The notes below the pieces were generated by a model. The model saw only the letters and a list, made by a program, of their open reading frames with translations, ran no database searches and was not told where the DNA came from. A stretch of 64,000 nucleotides of DNA, from positions 62,001-126,000 of the forward strand of contig NZ_CP015849.1 of NCBI RefSeq assembly GCF_001654495.1. Direction: 5' to 3'. The translations under genes were made by a program, and so were the position numbers. Below are positions 49,501 through 59,524 of the stretch, one piece after another (within the stretch, counting starts at the first letter, position 1; the number at the start of each line of letters is the position of its first letter). The DNA comes from Streptomyces sp. SAT1. GTDB taxonomy: Bacteria > Actinomycetota > Actinomycetes > Streptomycetales > Streptomycetaceae.

Positions 49501-52500
49501 GTGTGGACGACGACTTCTTCGCCCTGGGCGGTGACAGCATCGTCTCCATCCAGCTGGTGACGCGCGCTCGCAAGGAGGGCCTGGTGCTCTCCCCGCGTGA
49601 TGTGTTCGAGCAGCGCACCCCGGCGGGTCTGGCCACCGCCGCCCGCGCTGTGGACGCCGGCGCCGCACCGGTCGTGTCCCGGGAGCCGCTGGTGGTCCCG
49701 GACGCGGCCGGGCGGGCGGCGCTCGCCGGTGCGTTCGGTGAGATCGCCGAGGTGCTGCCGCTGGCGCCGCTCCAGGAGGGCCTGTACTTCCACGCGGTGT
49801 ACGACGACCGGGCGCTGGACGTCTATCTGATGCAGAACTTCGTGGAGCTGCGGCACGCCGTCGACACGGCCGCGCTGCGGGCCGCGTTCGACGCGATGCT
49901 GCGCCGGCACCCCAATCTCCGCTCGGGCTTCTGGCACGAGGGTCTGCCCCAGCCGGTGCAGGCCGTCCCGGCCGCCTGGGAACTGCCGTGGTGCGTCGAG
50001 GACTTGACCGGTCTCGACGAGGAGGCGCAGCGGTCCGCGCAGCGTGAGTTCTCCCTCGCCGACGCGGCGACCCGCTTCGACCTGTCCGCGCCGCCGCTGA
50101 TGCGCGTGACACTGCTCAAGTTCGCCGAGGACCGCTGGATGCTGTGTGTGACGCAGCATCACATCCTGACCGACGGCTGGTCGGAGTCGCTGTTCTTCGA
50201 GGAGCTGTTCGCGCTGTACGGGCGCGGCGGCGACCTGGATTCACTGCCCCCGGTGACGCCGTACCGGGACTATCTGCGGTGGCTCGCGGACACCGACTCC
50301 TCGGCGGCGCTGGACGCCTGGCGGGCGCATCTGTCGGGGCTGGACCAGGCGACCCTGGTCGCACCGGCCGACCCGGCGCGGCAGCCGGTCACCGCCGAGG
50401 TGGTGGACATCGCGCTCGGCGCAGAACTCAGCGACGGGCTGCGGCAGTTCGCCCGTGGCTGCGGGGTGACGCTGAACACCGTGCTGTCGGCCGCCTGGGC
50501 GCTGTCGCTGGCGGCGCTGACCGGCCGGGACGACGTGGTGTTCGGTGCCACGGTCTCGGGCCGCCCGGCGGACGTGCCCGGCGTCGACCATATGATCGGC
50601 ATGTTCATGAACACGCTGCCGTTCCGGGTGACGCTGCGCCCGGACGAGCCGCTGCGGGACCTGCTGGTACGGGTGCAGCGCGAGCACGCCGAGCTGCTGC
50701 CGCACCACTACCTGGGTCTCGGCCGTATCCAGCGGGCCACCGGGCTCGGGACCCTGTTCGACACGCTGTACGTCTTCCGGAACACGCCGCTGGACGACGC
50801 CGCCCGCGAGGAGGCCGTCGCCCGGTACGGCATCGGCTGGACGCACAGTGTGGACGGCACCCACTACCCGCTGACGCTGGCGGTGACGCCCGGCCCCTCG
50901 CTGGAGCTGAGCCTCGCCTACCGGCCCGACCTGTACGACGCGGCGACCGCCGGGGAGCTGGCGGCCCGGCTGCGCCGACTGGTCGGGCAGTTCGCGGCGG
51001 GCGGTGCCACCGCGGTGGGCCGGCTGCACGCGCTGGCGGACGAGGAGCGGGCGGCGCTGCTGGAACTGGGCGACGACACGGGGCACTCGGTGCCGGACGT
51101 GTCGCTGATCGACCTGTTCGCGGGGCAGGCCGCGGCCACTCCGGACGCGACGGCGCTGGTCTTCGAGGACGAGCGGCTGAGCTACGCCGAGCTGGACGAG
51201 CGGTCCTGCCGTCTGGCGCGGGTCCTGATCGAGCGGGGCGCCGGTCCCGAGCGCACGGTGGCGCTGGGCCTGCCGCGCTCGGCGGACTTCGTCGTCGCCC
51301 TGTTCGCGGTGCTGAGGACGGGCGCCGCGTATCTGCCGCTGGACCTGGACCATCCGGTGGACCGGCTGGCGGCGATGGTCGAGGACGCCGCGCCGCTGTG
51401 CCTGGTGACCTCGACGGCGGTCGCCGGCCGGGTGCCGAGCGTGCCGGGTGTGCCGCCGCTGGTGCTGGACGCGCCGCCGACCGCGGCGGACCTCGCGGGC
51501 CGCTCGGGCGCGCCGGTCACCGAGGACGAGCTGATCGCGCCCCGGGACGGCCGGCACCCGGCCTACCTGATCTACACGTCCGGTTCGACGGGCCGCCCCA
51601 AGGGGGTCGTGGTGCCCTACGCCGGACTGGTCAACATGCTGTTCAACCACCGCGAGCGCGTCTTCGGCCCCGCCGTGGAGCTGGCGGGCGGGCGCCGGAT
51701 GCGGGTGGCGCACACGGTGTCGTTCGCCTTCGACATGTCGTGGGAGGAGTTCTTCTGGCTGGTGGACGGGCACGAGGTGCATGTCATCGGCGAGGAGCTG
51801 CGCCTGGACCCGGCGGCGCTGACCGCGCACTACGACCGGGTCGGCATCGACGTCGTCAACGTCACCCCGTCCTACGGGCAGCAACTGGTCGACGCCGGTC
51901 TGCTGGACGCGGACCGGCACCGGCCGACGCTGGTGCTGCTCGGCGGCGAGGCGGTGCCCGACTCGCTGTGGACGCTGCTGCGGGACACCGAGGGCACCAT
52001 GGGCTACAACCTCTACGGCCCCACCGAGTACACCATCAACGCGCTCGGCGCGGAAGCGGACGCGAGCGCGTCCTCCTGCGTCGGCCGGCCCATCCACAAC
52101 ACCCGCGCCTATGTGCTCGACAGCGCGCTGCGGCCGGTGCCGCGCGGGGTGCCGGGCGAGCTGTACCTGGCGGGGGCGGGGCTGGCGCGCGGCTACTTCC
52201 GGCGCCCGGCGCTGACGGCGGAGCGGTTCGTGGCCGACCCGTTCGGCGGGCCCGGCACGCTGATGTACCGCACCGGCGACCTGGTGCGCTGGCGGGCGGA
52301 CGGGCAGCTCGACTACCTGGGCCGTACCGACCACCAGGTGAAGATCCGCGGTTTCCGGATCGAGCTGGGCGAGATCGAGTCGGCGCTCACCGGCGATCCG
52401 GCGGTGGCCGCCGCCGCGGTCGCCGTGCACACGGGTCCCGGCGGGGTGAAGCGGCTGGTGGCGTACACCGTCGCCGCCTCCGGCGGGGCGCACGCCCCGG

Positions 52501-53777
52501 ACGCCCCGGACGAGCCGGGGACGGGCGCGCTGCGGGCCAGACTGTCGGCGCTGCTGCCGGAGTTCATGGTGCCGTCCGTGTTCGTCCCGCTGGACGCGCT
52601 GCCGCTGACGGTCAACGGCAAGGTGGACCGCGCCGCGCTGCCCGCGCCCGCCTTCGGGGACACGGGCGGGGGCCGCCCGCCGAAGGACGCCCGCGAGGAG
52701 CTGCTGTGCGGGCTGTTCGCCGAGGTGCTGGGGCTCGAACGGGTCGGCGTGGAGGACAACTTCTTCGACCTGGGCGGCCATTCGCTGCTGGCGATGCGGC
52801 TCGTGGGCCGGATCCGGGCCGAGCTGGGCGTGCCGGTGCAGGTCGGCACGGTGATGTCGGCGCCGACGGTGGCCGGGGTGGCCGCGCGGATCGGCACCGA
52901 CGCCCGCCGTGACGCCCTGCGGGTCCTGCTGCCGCTGCGCGAACGGGGTTCCAGAGCGCCGCTGTTCTGTTTCCACCCGGCCTCCGGGTTCAGCTGGCAG
53001 TACACCGGTCTGCTGCGGAACCTGGACCCGGAACGGCCGGTGTACGGCGTGCAGTCACCGGGCCTGTCGGGCGAACTGCCCGCCGTCGCCGACGTGGCCG
53101 GGCTGTGCGAGCTGTACCTGGCGGAGATCCGCGCCGTCCAGCCCGAGGGGCCGTACCACTTCGCCGGATACTCCTTCGGCGGCACGGTGGCGCACACGCT
53201 GGCGGCGATGCTCCAGGAGCGGGGCGAGGACGTGGCGTTCCTCGCGCTGCTGGACGCCTACCCGCCCGAGCGGGAGGACTGGTCCCATCTCGACTCCCCC
53301 GACTGGCGGGAGCGGCTGGAGCGGGAGGAGAGCGGCTTCCTGCTGGCGGTGGCCGGCCTCGACGGCGACAGCGGCCGTGCGGTGAGCCGCGCCGAGGCGG
53401 TCGCCGCGATCCGGGACAGCCAGGGCCTGCTCGCCGGGTTCGACGAGGAGCTGCTGCACGCCGTCGTCGACACCAATGTGCACTGTGTGCGCCTGCTCTC
53501 GCGCAGCCGTACGCGCCACTTCCGCGGTCCGGTGCTGTTCTTCACCGCCGCGCGCTCCACCCCCGCTGAGGACGCACCGGGCCTGGTGTGGCCCGCCCAC
53601 ATCGACGGCCCGCTGACCGAGCACGTACTGGACTGCGGTCACGACGAGGTGATGTCGGCGCGTGCGCTGGACGAGATCGGTCCCCTGCTGGACGCGGCCC
53701 TGCGGGCCGTCCCGGACGGGGGCCCGCAGCGGCCGCCGACGGCGATTGACCCGGCGTCCGCCAGCCAACTAAGGTAA
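46539..53777 (+). CDS. Two-module nonribosomal peptide synthetase: C-A(basic)-T, C-A(N5-hydroxyornithine)-T-TE
   Basis: The protein has 2412 residues from GTG 46539, overlapping the first NRPS stop by four bases (GTGA; GGAGGG upstream). It begins at once with a condensation domain ([26 protein letters not shown]), the type that follows an epimerisation domain. A5 (about 455-950) has code DTEDLGLVDK, related to A2, and is predicted to bind a basic residue. T5 is LGGDSI. C6 starts [14 protein letters not shown]6 (about 1520-2010) reads DMENLGLINK, the code I recall for N5-hydroxyornithine in the coelichelin synthetase. T6 is LGGHSL. The thioesterase (2135-2412) has GYSFGG, LLDAYPP and CGHDEV as its catalytic regions, so the chain ends here, possibly by cyclising the hydroxyornithine. 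Confidence 0.92.
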
Positions 53778-53788
53778 GCCTTACTTGC
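53770..53788 (+). promoter_or_regulatory. Iron box spanning the NRPS stop codon, upstream of the halogenase
   Basis: TAAGGTAAGCCTTACTTGC matches the box at 30452 at 15 of 19 positions, with the inner GGTAAGCCTTAC intact. The TAA stop of the second NRPS (53775-53777) lies inside it. It implies separate iron control of the halogenase and possibly the antiporters. The rest of the 200-base gap has no gene. Confidence 0.65.
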
Positions 53789-53977
53789 GTTGCCGGGCAG
53801 GTCGTCGCCGGGCCCCAGGCCCCGCTTCCGACACCTCCTTCCCCACGGCACATGTCCCGCCGCCCCGCCGGACGGCCCCGCCCGATCCCCTCGGGCGCCG
53901 TCGTCCGGCCCGTGCGGCCCGCACGACACGCAACCGCCAACCCCACCGGCCCCGGCCGCACTTCCAGGGAGAAACAC

Positions 53978-55552
53978 ATGTCCACGCCCGAGCACGCCAC
54001 CGACACCACCACGGCGGGTCCCGCCGGCTCCTACGACGTCGTGGTGGTCGGCGGCGGCCCCGGCGGCTCCACCACCGCCGCCTTGGTCGCGATGGCCGGC
54101 CACCGTGTCCTGCTGCTGGAGAAGGAGTCCTTCCCCCGCCACCAGATCGGCGAGTCGCTGCTGCCCGCGACGATCCACGGCGTGTGCCGCTTCCTCGGCG
54201 TGACCGAGGAACTGGAGAAGGCCGGCTTCATGCCGAAGCGCGGCGGCACATTCCGCTGGGGCTCCAACCCCGAGCCGTGGAACTTCCTGTTCGCCTACTC
54301 CCCGCTGATGTCGGGCCCCACCTCCACCGCCTACCAGGTGGAGCGCATGAAGTTCGACAAGATCCTCCTGGACAACGCCCGCCGCCTCGGCGTCGAGGTC
54401 CGCGAACGGTGCACGGCCGTGGCCACGCTGAGCGAGGGCGAGCGGATCACCGGCCTGCGCTGGACCGACGAGGACGGCCGCACCCACGAGACCGCCGCCC
54501 GGTACGTGGTCGACGCCTCCGGCAGCAACAGCAGGCTCGCCCGCACGGTCGGCAAGCGCAACTACTCGGACTTCTTCCGCAACGTGGCCCTCTACGGCTA
54601 CTACGAGGGCGGCAAGCGGCTGCCCGGACCGGACGCCGGCAACATCCTGTGCTGCGCCTGGGACGACGGCTGGTTCTGGTACATCCCGCTCACCGACACG
54701 CTCACCAGCGTCGGCGCGGTCGTCAACCGCTCCCAGGTCGGCACCCTCTCGCGCGACCCCGAGGGCGCCATGGCCCAGTTCATCGAGCAGGCCCCGATGA
54801 TCAAGGAATTCCTCCAGGACGCCGAGCGCGTCACCGAGGGACCCTACGGCGAACTGCGCGTCCGCAAGGACTACTCGTACGCCATGGAGCGCTTCTGGCA
54901 GCCCGGCATGGTGCTGGTCGGCGACGCGGCCTGCTTCGTCGACCCGGTGTTCTCCACCGGCGTCCACCTGGCCACCTACGGCGGTCTGCTGGCGGCCCGT
55001 TCGATCAACAGCGCGCTCGGCGGCGGCCTGGACGAGGAGCGCGCCTTCGGCGAGTTCGAACGCCGCTACCGCCGCGAGTACGGCGTGTTCTACGAGTTCC
55101 TGCTCGCCTTCTACGACATGCAGCACAACGAGGAGTCGTACTTCTGGCAGGCCCGCAAGGTGTCCCGGGCCGAGGCGACCGATCTGCGGGCCTTCGTGGA
55201 GCTGGTCGGCGGTGTCTCCTCCGGTGAGTCGGCGCTGACCGACCTGGAGGGGCTCAAGGAGCGCTTCGGCGGCTCCTCCAGGGAGCTGGCGGACGCGGTC
55301 ACCCGTACCGGCCCCGCGCAGACCGAGAGCGGCGAGCGGATGGGCGAGCTGTTCGGCACCCAGGTGGTGACGGAGGTGATGCAGGGCATGAACGAGGTCC
55401 AGGCCCGTGCCTCCATGGGCGGTGCGACCACCCTGGAGAAGCCGCTGTTCTCGGACGGTCTGGTGGCCTCGTCCGACGGTCTCGGCTGGGCCGTGCCGGC
55501 GACGGCGGACGCCGGGGCCGCCGTGCCCGCGCAGGGGGGCCCGGCCGCATGA
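53978..55552 (+). CDS. FAD-dependent phenol-type halogenase (glycopeptide halogenase family)
   Basis: The protein has 524 residues from ATG 53978 (AGGGAG). The FAD loop is VVVGGGPGGSTTA (residues 21-33). The flavin halogenase signature WxWxIP appears as WFWYIP at about residue 231, and GDAACFVDPVFSTGVHLATYG lies at about residues 316-336. FFRNVALYGYYEGGKRLP and the RRYRREYG...FYEFLLAFYDM stretch closely resemble the balhimycin/teicoplanin halogenases, which chlorinate hydroxyphenyl groups, in known cases on carrier-bound substrates. It should use FADH2, O2 and chloride. In this cluster the likely target is the aryl ring on the carrier protein or peptide. A tryptophan halogenase is less likely. 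Confidence 0.88.
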   Translation: MSTPEHATDTTTAGPAGSYDVVVVGGGPGGSTTAALVAMAGHRVLLLEKESFPRHQIGESLLPATIHGVCRFLGVTEELEKAGFMPKRGGTFRWGSNPEPWNFLFAYSPLMSGPTSTAYQVERMKFDKILLDNARRLGVEVRERCTAVATLSEGERITGLRWTDEDGRTHETAARYVVDASGSNSRLARTVGKRNYSDFFRNVALYGYYEGGKRLPGPDAGNILCCAWDDGWFWYIPLTDTLTSVGAVVNRSQVGTLSRDPEGAMAQFIEQAPMIKEFLQDAERVTEGPYGELRVRKDYSYAMERFWQPGMVLVGDAACFVDPVFSTGVHLATYGGLLAARSINSALGGGLDEERAFGEFERRYRREYGVFYEFLLAFYDMQHNEESYFWQARKVSRAEATDLRAFVELVGGVSSGESALTDLEGLKERFGGSSRELADAVTRTGPAQTESGERMGELFGTQVVTEVMQGMNEVQARASMGGATTLEKPLFSDGLVASSDGLGWAVPATADAGAAVPAQGGPAA

Positions 55553-55586
55553 CCGCGCCCGCCGTCACCGGTACGGGGGCGCTCCG

Positions 55587-56894
55587 GTGAGTGCGGAGGA
55601 GATCACGTCGAGCGTGCTGGCGGCCACCGGTGTGGTCGTCGCCCTCGCCGCCGGGCTCTCGGCACTGGCCCGCCGCGTCGGGCAGCCGCCGGTGATCGGC
55701 CAGGTGCTGGTGGGCATCGTCCTCGGGCCCAGCGTGCTGGGCCGGTTCCCCGGCGACCCCAGCTCCGCGCTGGTCCCGGTCGAGGCGCTGCCCCACCTCG
55801 GGGTGCTCGGGCAGGTGGCACTGGTGCTGTTCATGTTCTCCGTGGGCTGCGAGCTGGACACGTCCCTGCTGCGCCACCAGGGCCGGGCGGTCACCTCGGT
55901 GTCCGCCGCCGCGCTCGCCGTCCCCATGGCGGCGGGCGCGGGGCTCGGCTGGCTCGTCCTCGGCAGCGACCTGGCGCCGCAGGGCGTTCCCGACGGCTGG
56001 GCCTTCCCGCTGTATCTCGCGGTCGCGCTCTCCATCACGGCGATGCCCGTCCTGGCGAGCATCGTCCGCGACCGCGGGCTGTCCACGACGACGCCGGGCA
56101 CGGTGGCCACGGCCGCCGCGGCGCTGACCGACGTCGTCGGCTGGCTGCTGCTGGCCGGTGTCGTCGCACTCGCCGGTTCGGGCGGCCGCTCCGCGGCGGA
56201 GTTGGTCGGGCTGCTGGCCTGCTATCTGCTGGCGATGTCCGCGGTGGCCCGACCGGTGCTGCGGCGCGCCGGCGCCCTCCGGGGGGCGCTGCGCGACGGA
56301 CCGCTGATCGCGGTGGCGCTGCTGTCCGGGTGGGCGACCAGCGTTCTCGGCCTGCACGCGGTGTTCGGGGCGTTCCTGGCCGGGCTGCTGATGCCGCGCC
56401 GTACGGACGGCACCCCCGACCCGGAGCTGGTCTCGTGGGCGGACCGGGCGGGCAGCCTGCTGCTTCCGGTCTTCTTCATCACCACCGGCTGGTCCGTGGA
56501 CATCGGCGGGCTGGGCGGCGCGGACGTGCTGCTGCTGCTCGCGCTGTTCGGGACGGCGGTCGTCTCCAAGCTCGGCGGCTGCACGCTCGCCGCCCGCCTG
56601 AGCGGCGGGAGCTGGCGGCAGAGCGCGGTCATCGGGGCGCTGATGAACACCCGGGGCCTGACCGAACTCATCGCACTCAACGTGGGCAAGCAGGCGGGCC
56701 TGCTCGACGGCCGCTGGTACTCGCTGCTGGTGGTGGTGGCGGTCGCGACGACCGCGATGACGGGCCCGCTGCTGACCTGGCTCGGGCGGGACGCGGACGC
56801 CGAGGACGCCGAGGACGGCGGGAACGACGCAGACGGCACGGGCGGGCGTCCCGTCCCCGAGGTCGCCCACGCGGGGACGGGCTCGGGGAACTGA
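55587..56894 (+). CDS. Cation/proton antiporter (CPA2 family), first copy
   Basis: The protein has 435 residues from GTG 55587, 34 bases after the halogenase stop, so it is co-transcribed. It has twelve to thirteen hydrophobic segments. PPVIGQVLVGIVLGPSVLG and MNTRGLTELIALNVG are CPA2/KefB-type signatures, and the latter is the conserved ion-binding region. The C-terminus is a short acidic tail. Antiporters of this type occur beside halogenase genes in glycopeptide clusters. A role in ion or pH balance during halogenation, or in export, is inferred, not shown. Confidence 0.85.
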   Translation: MSAEEITSSVLAATGVVVALAAGLSALARRVGQPPVIGQVLVGIVLGPSVLGRFPGDPSSALVPVEALPHLGVLGQVALVLFMFSVGCELDTSLLRHQGRAVTSVSAAALAVPMAAGAGLGWLVLGSDLAPQGVPDGWAFPLYLAVALSITAMPVLASIVRDRGLSTTTPGTVATAAAALTDVVGWLLLAGVVALAGSGGRSAAELVGLLACYLLAMSAVARPVLRRAGALRGALRDGPLIAVALLSGWATSVLGLHAVFGAFLAGLLMPRRTDGTPDPELVSWADRAGSLLLPVFFITTGWSVDIGGLGGADVLLLLALFGTAVVSKLGGCTLAARLSGGSWRQSAVIGALMNTRGLTELIALNVGKQAGLLDGRWYSLLVVVAVATTAMTGPLLTWLGRDADAEDAEDGGNDADGTGGRPVPEVAHAGTGSGN

Positions 56895-56899
56895 AGGAC

Positions 56900-56962
56900 G
56901 TCACGGCACCCGGGCCCCGCACCCGCGTCCAGGACCCTGGGGCGGGGCCCGGGTGCCGTGAC
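56900..56962 (+). terminator. Very strong terminator hairpin between the two antiporter genes
   Basis: A perfect 21-base inverted repeat (56900-56920 with 56942-56962, G/C-rich, CCCGGGCCC core) encloses a 21-base loop five bases after the stop codon. It should end the halogenase transcript, so the second antiporter needs its own promoter. I see none clearly in 56963-57215, which has no gene. Confidence 0.85.
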
Positions 56963-57215
56963 GGTGCGGTGCGGGGCGGTGGGCCCGGCCTTCCCTCCTA
57001 CGGCGTACGACCGGTCGTGCCGGGCGCGGGGTCCGGGTGAGGCTGGCCGTGGTGACCGTGGTCCGTGCCGGATCCCGTCGCGGTCCCGGCCGGTCGCCAC
57101 GAGGAGCCCGAGATGTACCGGAACACCGCAGCCGAGTCCGACGCCGGGCGGCGTGGGCGCCGTCCACGCGGTCGCCGCTGCGCGACGCGCCGCCCCGGCG
57201 CCTGCTGAGCGGACC

Positions 57216-58430
57216 ATGGCCCACCCCGGCACCCTCGTCCTGATCATGGCGGCGGCCGTCCTCGCACCGGTCCTCGCCGAGGCGGTGACACGCCTGGTCC
57301 GGGTGCCGCTGGTCATCTTCGAGATCGTGCTCGGTATCGTCATCGGCCCCGCGGTGCTCGGCTGGGCCCACCCCGACCGGGTCGTCGACACCCTCTCCGA
57401 CCTGGGCCTGGCCATGCTCATCTTCCTGGCCGGGTACGAGATCGAGTTCGCGGCGGTCCGCGGGGCCACCCTGCGCCGCGCCACGGCCGCCTGGCTCGTC
57501 TCCCTCGCCGCCGGCATCGGGCTCGGCTTCCTGATCAGCGGTGGAGCGGCCTACCAGGCGTTCGTCATCGGCACCGCGCTGACCAGTACGGCACTGGGCA
57601 CGGTGCTGCCGATCCTGCGGGACCAGGGGGAACTGCGCAGCCGCTTCGGCACGGTGGTGTCCGCCTTCGGCGCGGTGGGCGAGTTCGGGCCGGTCGTCGC
57701 CATGGCGCTGCTGCTCAGCGGACGCGGTCCGGGTAAGTCCACGGTGCTGCTCGTCGCTTTCGCCGTGATCACCGCGGGGGCCGTCGGGTGGGCGCTGCGG
57801 CCCCGGCGGGCCTGGTTCTCCCGGCTCGTCGCCACGACCCTGCACAGCAGCGGCCAGTTCGCGGTCCGCTTCGTCATGCTGCTGCTGGCGGGCATGCTCG
57901 CCCTGGCGCAGGCGTTCGGCCTGGACATCCTGCTGGGCGCCTTCGCCGCCGGTGTCCTCACCCGGCTCGTGCTGCACAGCGCCTCGCCCGCGCACGGCGC
58001 GGAGGTCTTCGGCAAGGTCGAGGCCCTCGGGTTCGGGTTCCTCGTGCCGCTCTTCTACGTGGTGACCGGGATCGAGTTCGACCTGCGCGCCCTGTTGCAC
58101 GACGGGCGCGCGGCGGCGCTGGTGCCCGTCTTCCTGCTGCTGTTCCTGCTGGTGCGGGGCGGCCCGGTCCGCCTTCTCGCGCCACCGGGCCTCGGCCCCG
58201 GCGACCGCCGGGCGCTCACGCTGTTCGCCTCGACATGTCTGCCGCTCATCGTGGCGATCACCACCATCGGTGTCGACCAGAAGGTGCTCGGCGGGGACCA
58301 GGCCGCGGCACTGGTCGGCGCCGCGATGGTCTCGGTACTGGTCCTGCCGCTGCTCGCGACGCGGCTGCGCCGAGGCGGCCGGCGAACGGAACGGGCCTCT
58401 GCGTCCTCGGCGGAGTCGGAGGCGTGGTGA
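57216..58430 (+). CDS. Cation/proton antiporter (CPA2 family), second copy
   Basis: The protein has 404 residues from ATG 57216, with only a weak ribosome site (GAGCGG). It has twelve or so hydrophobic segments. VPLVIFEIVLGIVIGPAVLGW and LAMLIFLAGYEIEFAAVRG follow the CPA2 pattern, with the acidic residues of the ion path in the fifth and sixth segments. It is only distantly similar to the first copy, so the two are not a recent tandem duplication. It closes the siderophore block before an A/T-richer gap. Confidence 0.82.
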   Translation: MAHPGTLVLIMAAAVLAPVLAEAVTRLVRVPLVIFEIVLGIVIGPAVLGWAHPDRVVDTLSDLGLAMLIFLAGYEIEFAAVRGATLRRATAAWLVSLAAGIGLGFLISGGAAYQAFVIGTALTSTALGTVLPILRDQGELRSRFGTVVSAFGAVGEFGPVVAMALLLSGRGPGKSTVLLVAFAVITAGAVGWALRPRRAWFSRLVATTLHSSGQFAVRFVMLLLAGMLALAQAFGLDILLGAFAAGVLTRLVLHSASPAHGAEVFGKVEALGFGFLVPLFYVVTGIEFDLRALLHDGRAAALVPVFLLLFLLVRGGPVRLLAPPGLGPGDRRALTLFASTCLPLIVAITTIGVDQKVLGGDQAAALVGAAMVSVLVLPLLATRLRRGGRRTERASASSAESEAW

Positions 58431-58845
58431 CGGACCGCCGCAGCTCCCGACGGCGGGCGGGCACGCCGGACGACCGGCACCGGCCATCACCGTAAGATCT
58501 TTCGGAAATACGTCTGCGCCGCACAATGAACTCACCCGCAACGGCAGTCACAGGAATTCACGACACCAGCCTTTTTCGGGCGCGGTGGAGATCTGTTGAC
58601 CGATTTCCGACTCCACGGCAATTCCGCGATGCCGCAGAATAACCACGGACTCGCACCAGCCGGTCGATGCGGGATCAAGAACACACCTGTACGCGTGCTC
58701 GGTCCGCACGGACTGACAACCTTGTCACCGCCGATCCGTTCGATTTTCCCGCCTCCCGAACGATTCGAACACACGGATTACGAGACCGGCTTTCCCCCAT
58801 GCGCGGAACGGCCGGAACTCCGCCCTCCCCGTGAAAGGCGAACAG
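58431..58845. other. A/T-richer intergenic region ahead of the terpenoid operon
   Basis: These 415 bases have markedly more A and T than the surroundings (for example 58491-58560 and 58595-58640) and no convincing gene. TTGACC (58595-58600) with CAATTC 17 bases later is a possible weak promoter. A frame opening at TTG 58596 overlaps the next gene and is not supported. The region probably holds the promoter and operator of the downstream operon. Confidence 0.4.
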
Positions 58846-59244
58846 ATGACCGACGACACCGGAAAGCCCGCCGCGCAGCCCACCGACTACGAGACCTTCA
58901 TGGCCTCCGTGATCTCTCTCGACGGAAAGTCCCTGATCGCCGATCTGCACAAGGCCCATGCCGAGTTCCCCGAGCTGATCACCGCCTTCACCTACCTGAG
59001 CATCCACGCGGCGGCCTCGGTCATCGCCGGCAACAGCTTCCGGCGCGGCAATCTGCTCGCGGACTGCGGACCCGCCGTCGCCGAACTCGCGATCACCGCT
59101 GCGAACTCCGTCGTCAAGAGTCCCGATCTGGCCAGGAGCGCGCTCTCCCGTATCAATGCCCACTACATCCAGGCCGCCATGGAAAAATCCATGGAGGAAG
59201 GCCGTGTCGTCGCGCCCACGGTGGTGCAGGCATCCGATCTCTAG
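58846..59244 (+). CDS. Small protein of unknown family, first gene of the terpenoid operon
   Basis: The protein has 132 residues from ATG 58846 (AAAGG upstream; GTG 58831 is possible). I do not recognise it. It is mostly helical with no signal or membrane segment. Notable stretches are TDYETFMASVISLDGKSLIADLHKAH, a hydrophobic SIHAAASVIAGNSF and SRINAHYIQAAMEKSMEEGR. The alanine-rich helices would suit a small helical bundle. It is 46 bases from the next short gene and in line with the prenyl genes, so it may be a partner or scaffold for one of them. Confidence 0.7.
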   Translation: MTDDTGKPAAQPTDYETFMASVISLDGKSLIADLHKAHAEFPELITAFTYLSIHAAASVIAGNSFRRGNLLADCGPAVAELAITAANSVVKSPDLARSALSRINAHYIQAAMEKSMEEGRVVAPTVVQASDL

Positions 59245-59290
59245 ACCAGCAGGCCCCTACCGCAAGGAAATGAACGAGGTGACTGCTGTC

Positions 59291-59524
59291 GTGAACCCCA
59301 TCAATCTCGTCGATTTGGCGAAGCTGTTCGAATCCGCCGTCTCTTCCGATGCCGCGAAGCGGCGGGACGTGCTCGAATCGGTCCCCGCGGCCGAGCGCAC
59401 CCGGATCGGACGCGTCCTCGGGGAACTGCTCGCCAGCCCGGAGGACGAGCGCATGCTGCGGCTTCCCATGACCGACACCGACATGGTCGACTTCGAGATC
59501 GCGGAGGAGGTCGGACACGGATGA
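59291..59524 (+). CDS. Small protein of unknown family, second gene of the terpenoid operon
   Basis: The protein has 77 residues from GTG 59291, chosen because GAGGTG lies nine bases before it; ATG 59270 in frame has a ribosome site that is too close. The sequence is helical and acidic (NLVDLAKLFESAVSS, RDVLESVPAAERTRIGRVLGELLASPEDERML, ending DTDMVDFEIAEEVGHG). I do not recognise it. The last bases overlap the start of the polyprenyl-synthetase-like gene (ATGA), so translation is coupled and the two products are probably made in equal amounts. Confidence 0.7.
   Translation: MNPINLVDLAKLFESAVSSDAAKRRDVLESVPAAERTRIGRVLGELLASPEDERMLRLPMTDTDMVDFEIAEEVGHG

Noticed and set aside
53978..55552. Tryptophan halogenase identity
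   Set aside because: The blocks around the WFWYIP motif and the C-terminal half resemble phenol-type glycopeptide halogenases rather than PrnA/RebH-type enzymes.
58596..59273. TTG-initiated frame before the terpenoid operon
   Set aside because: It overlaps the better-supported 58846-59244 gene in another frame, has no ribosome site and becomes basic low-complexity sequence.
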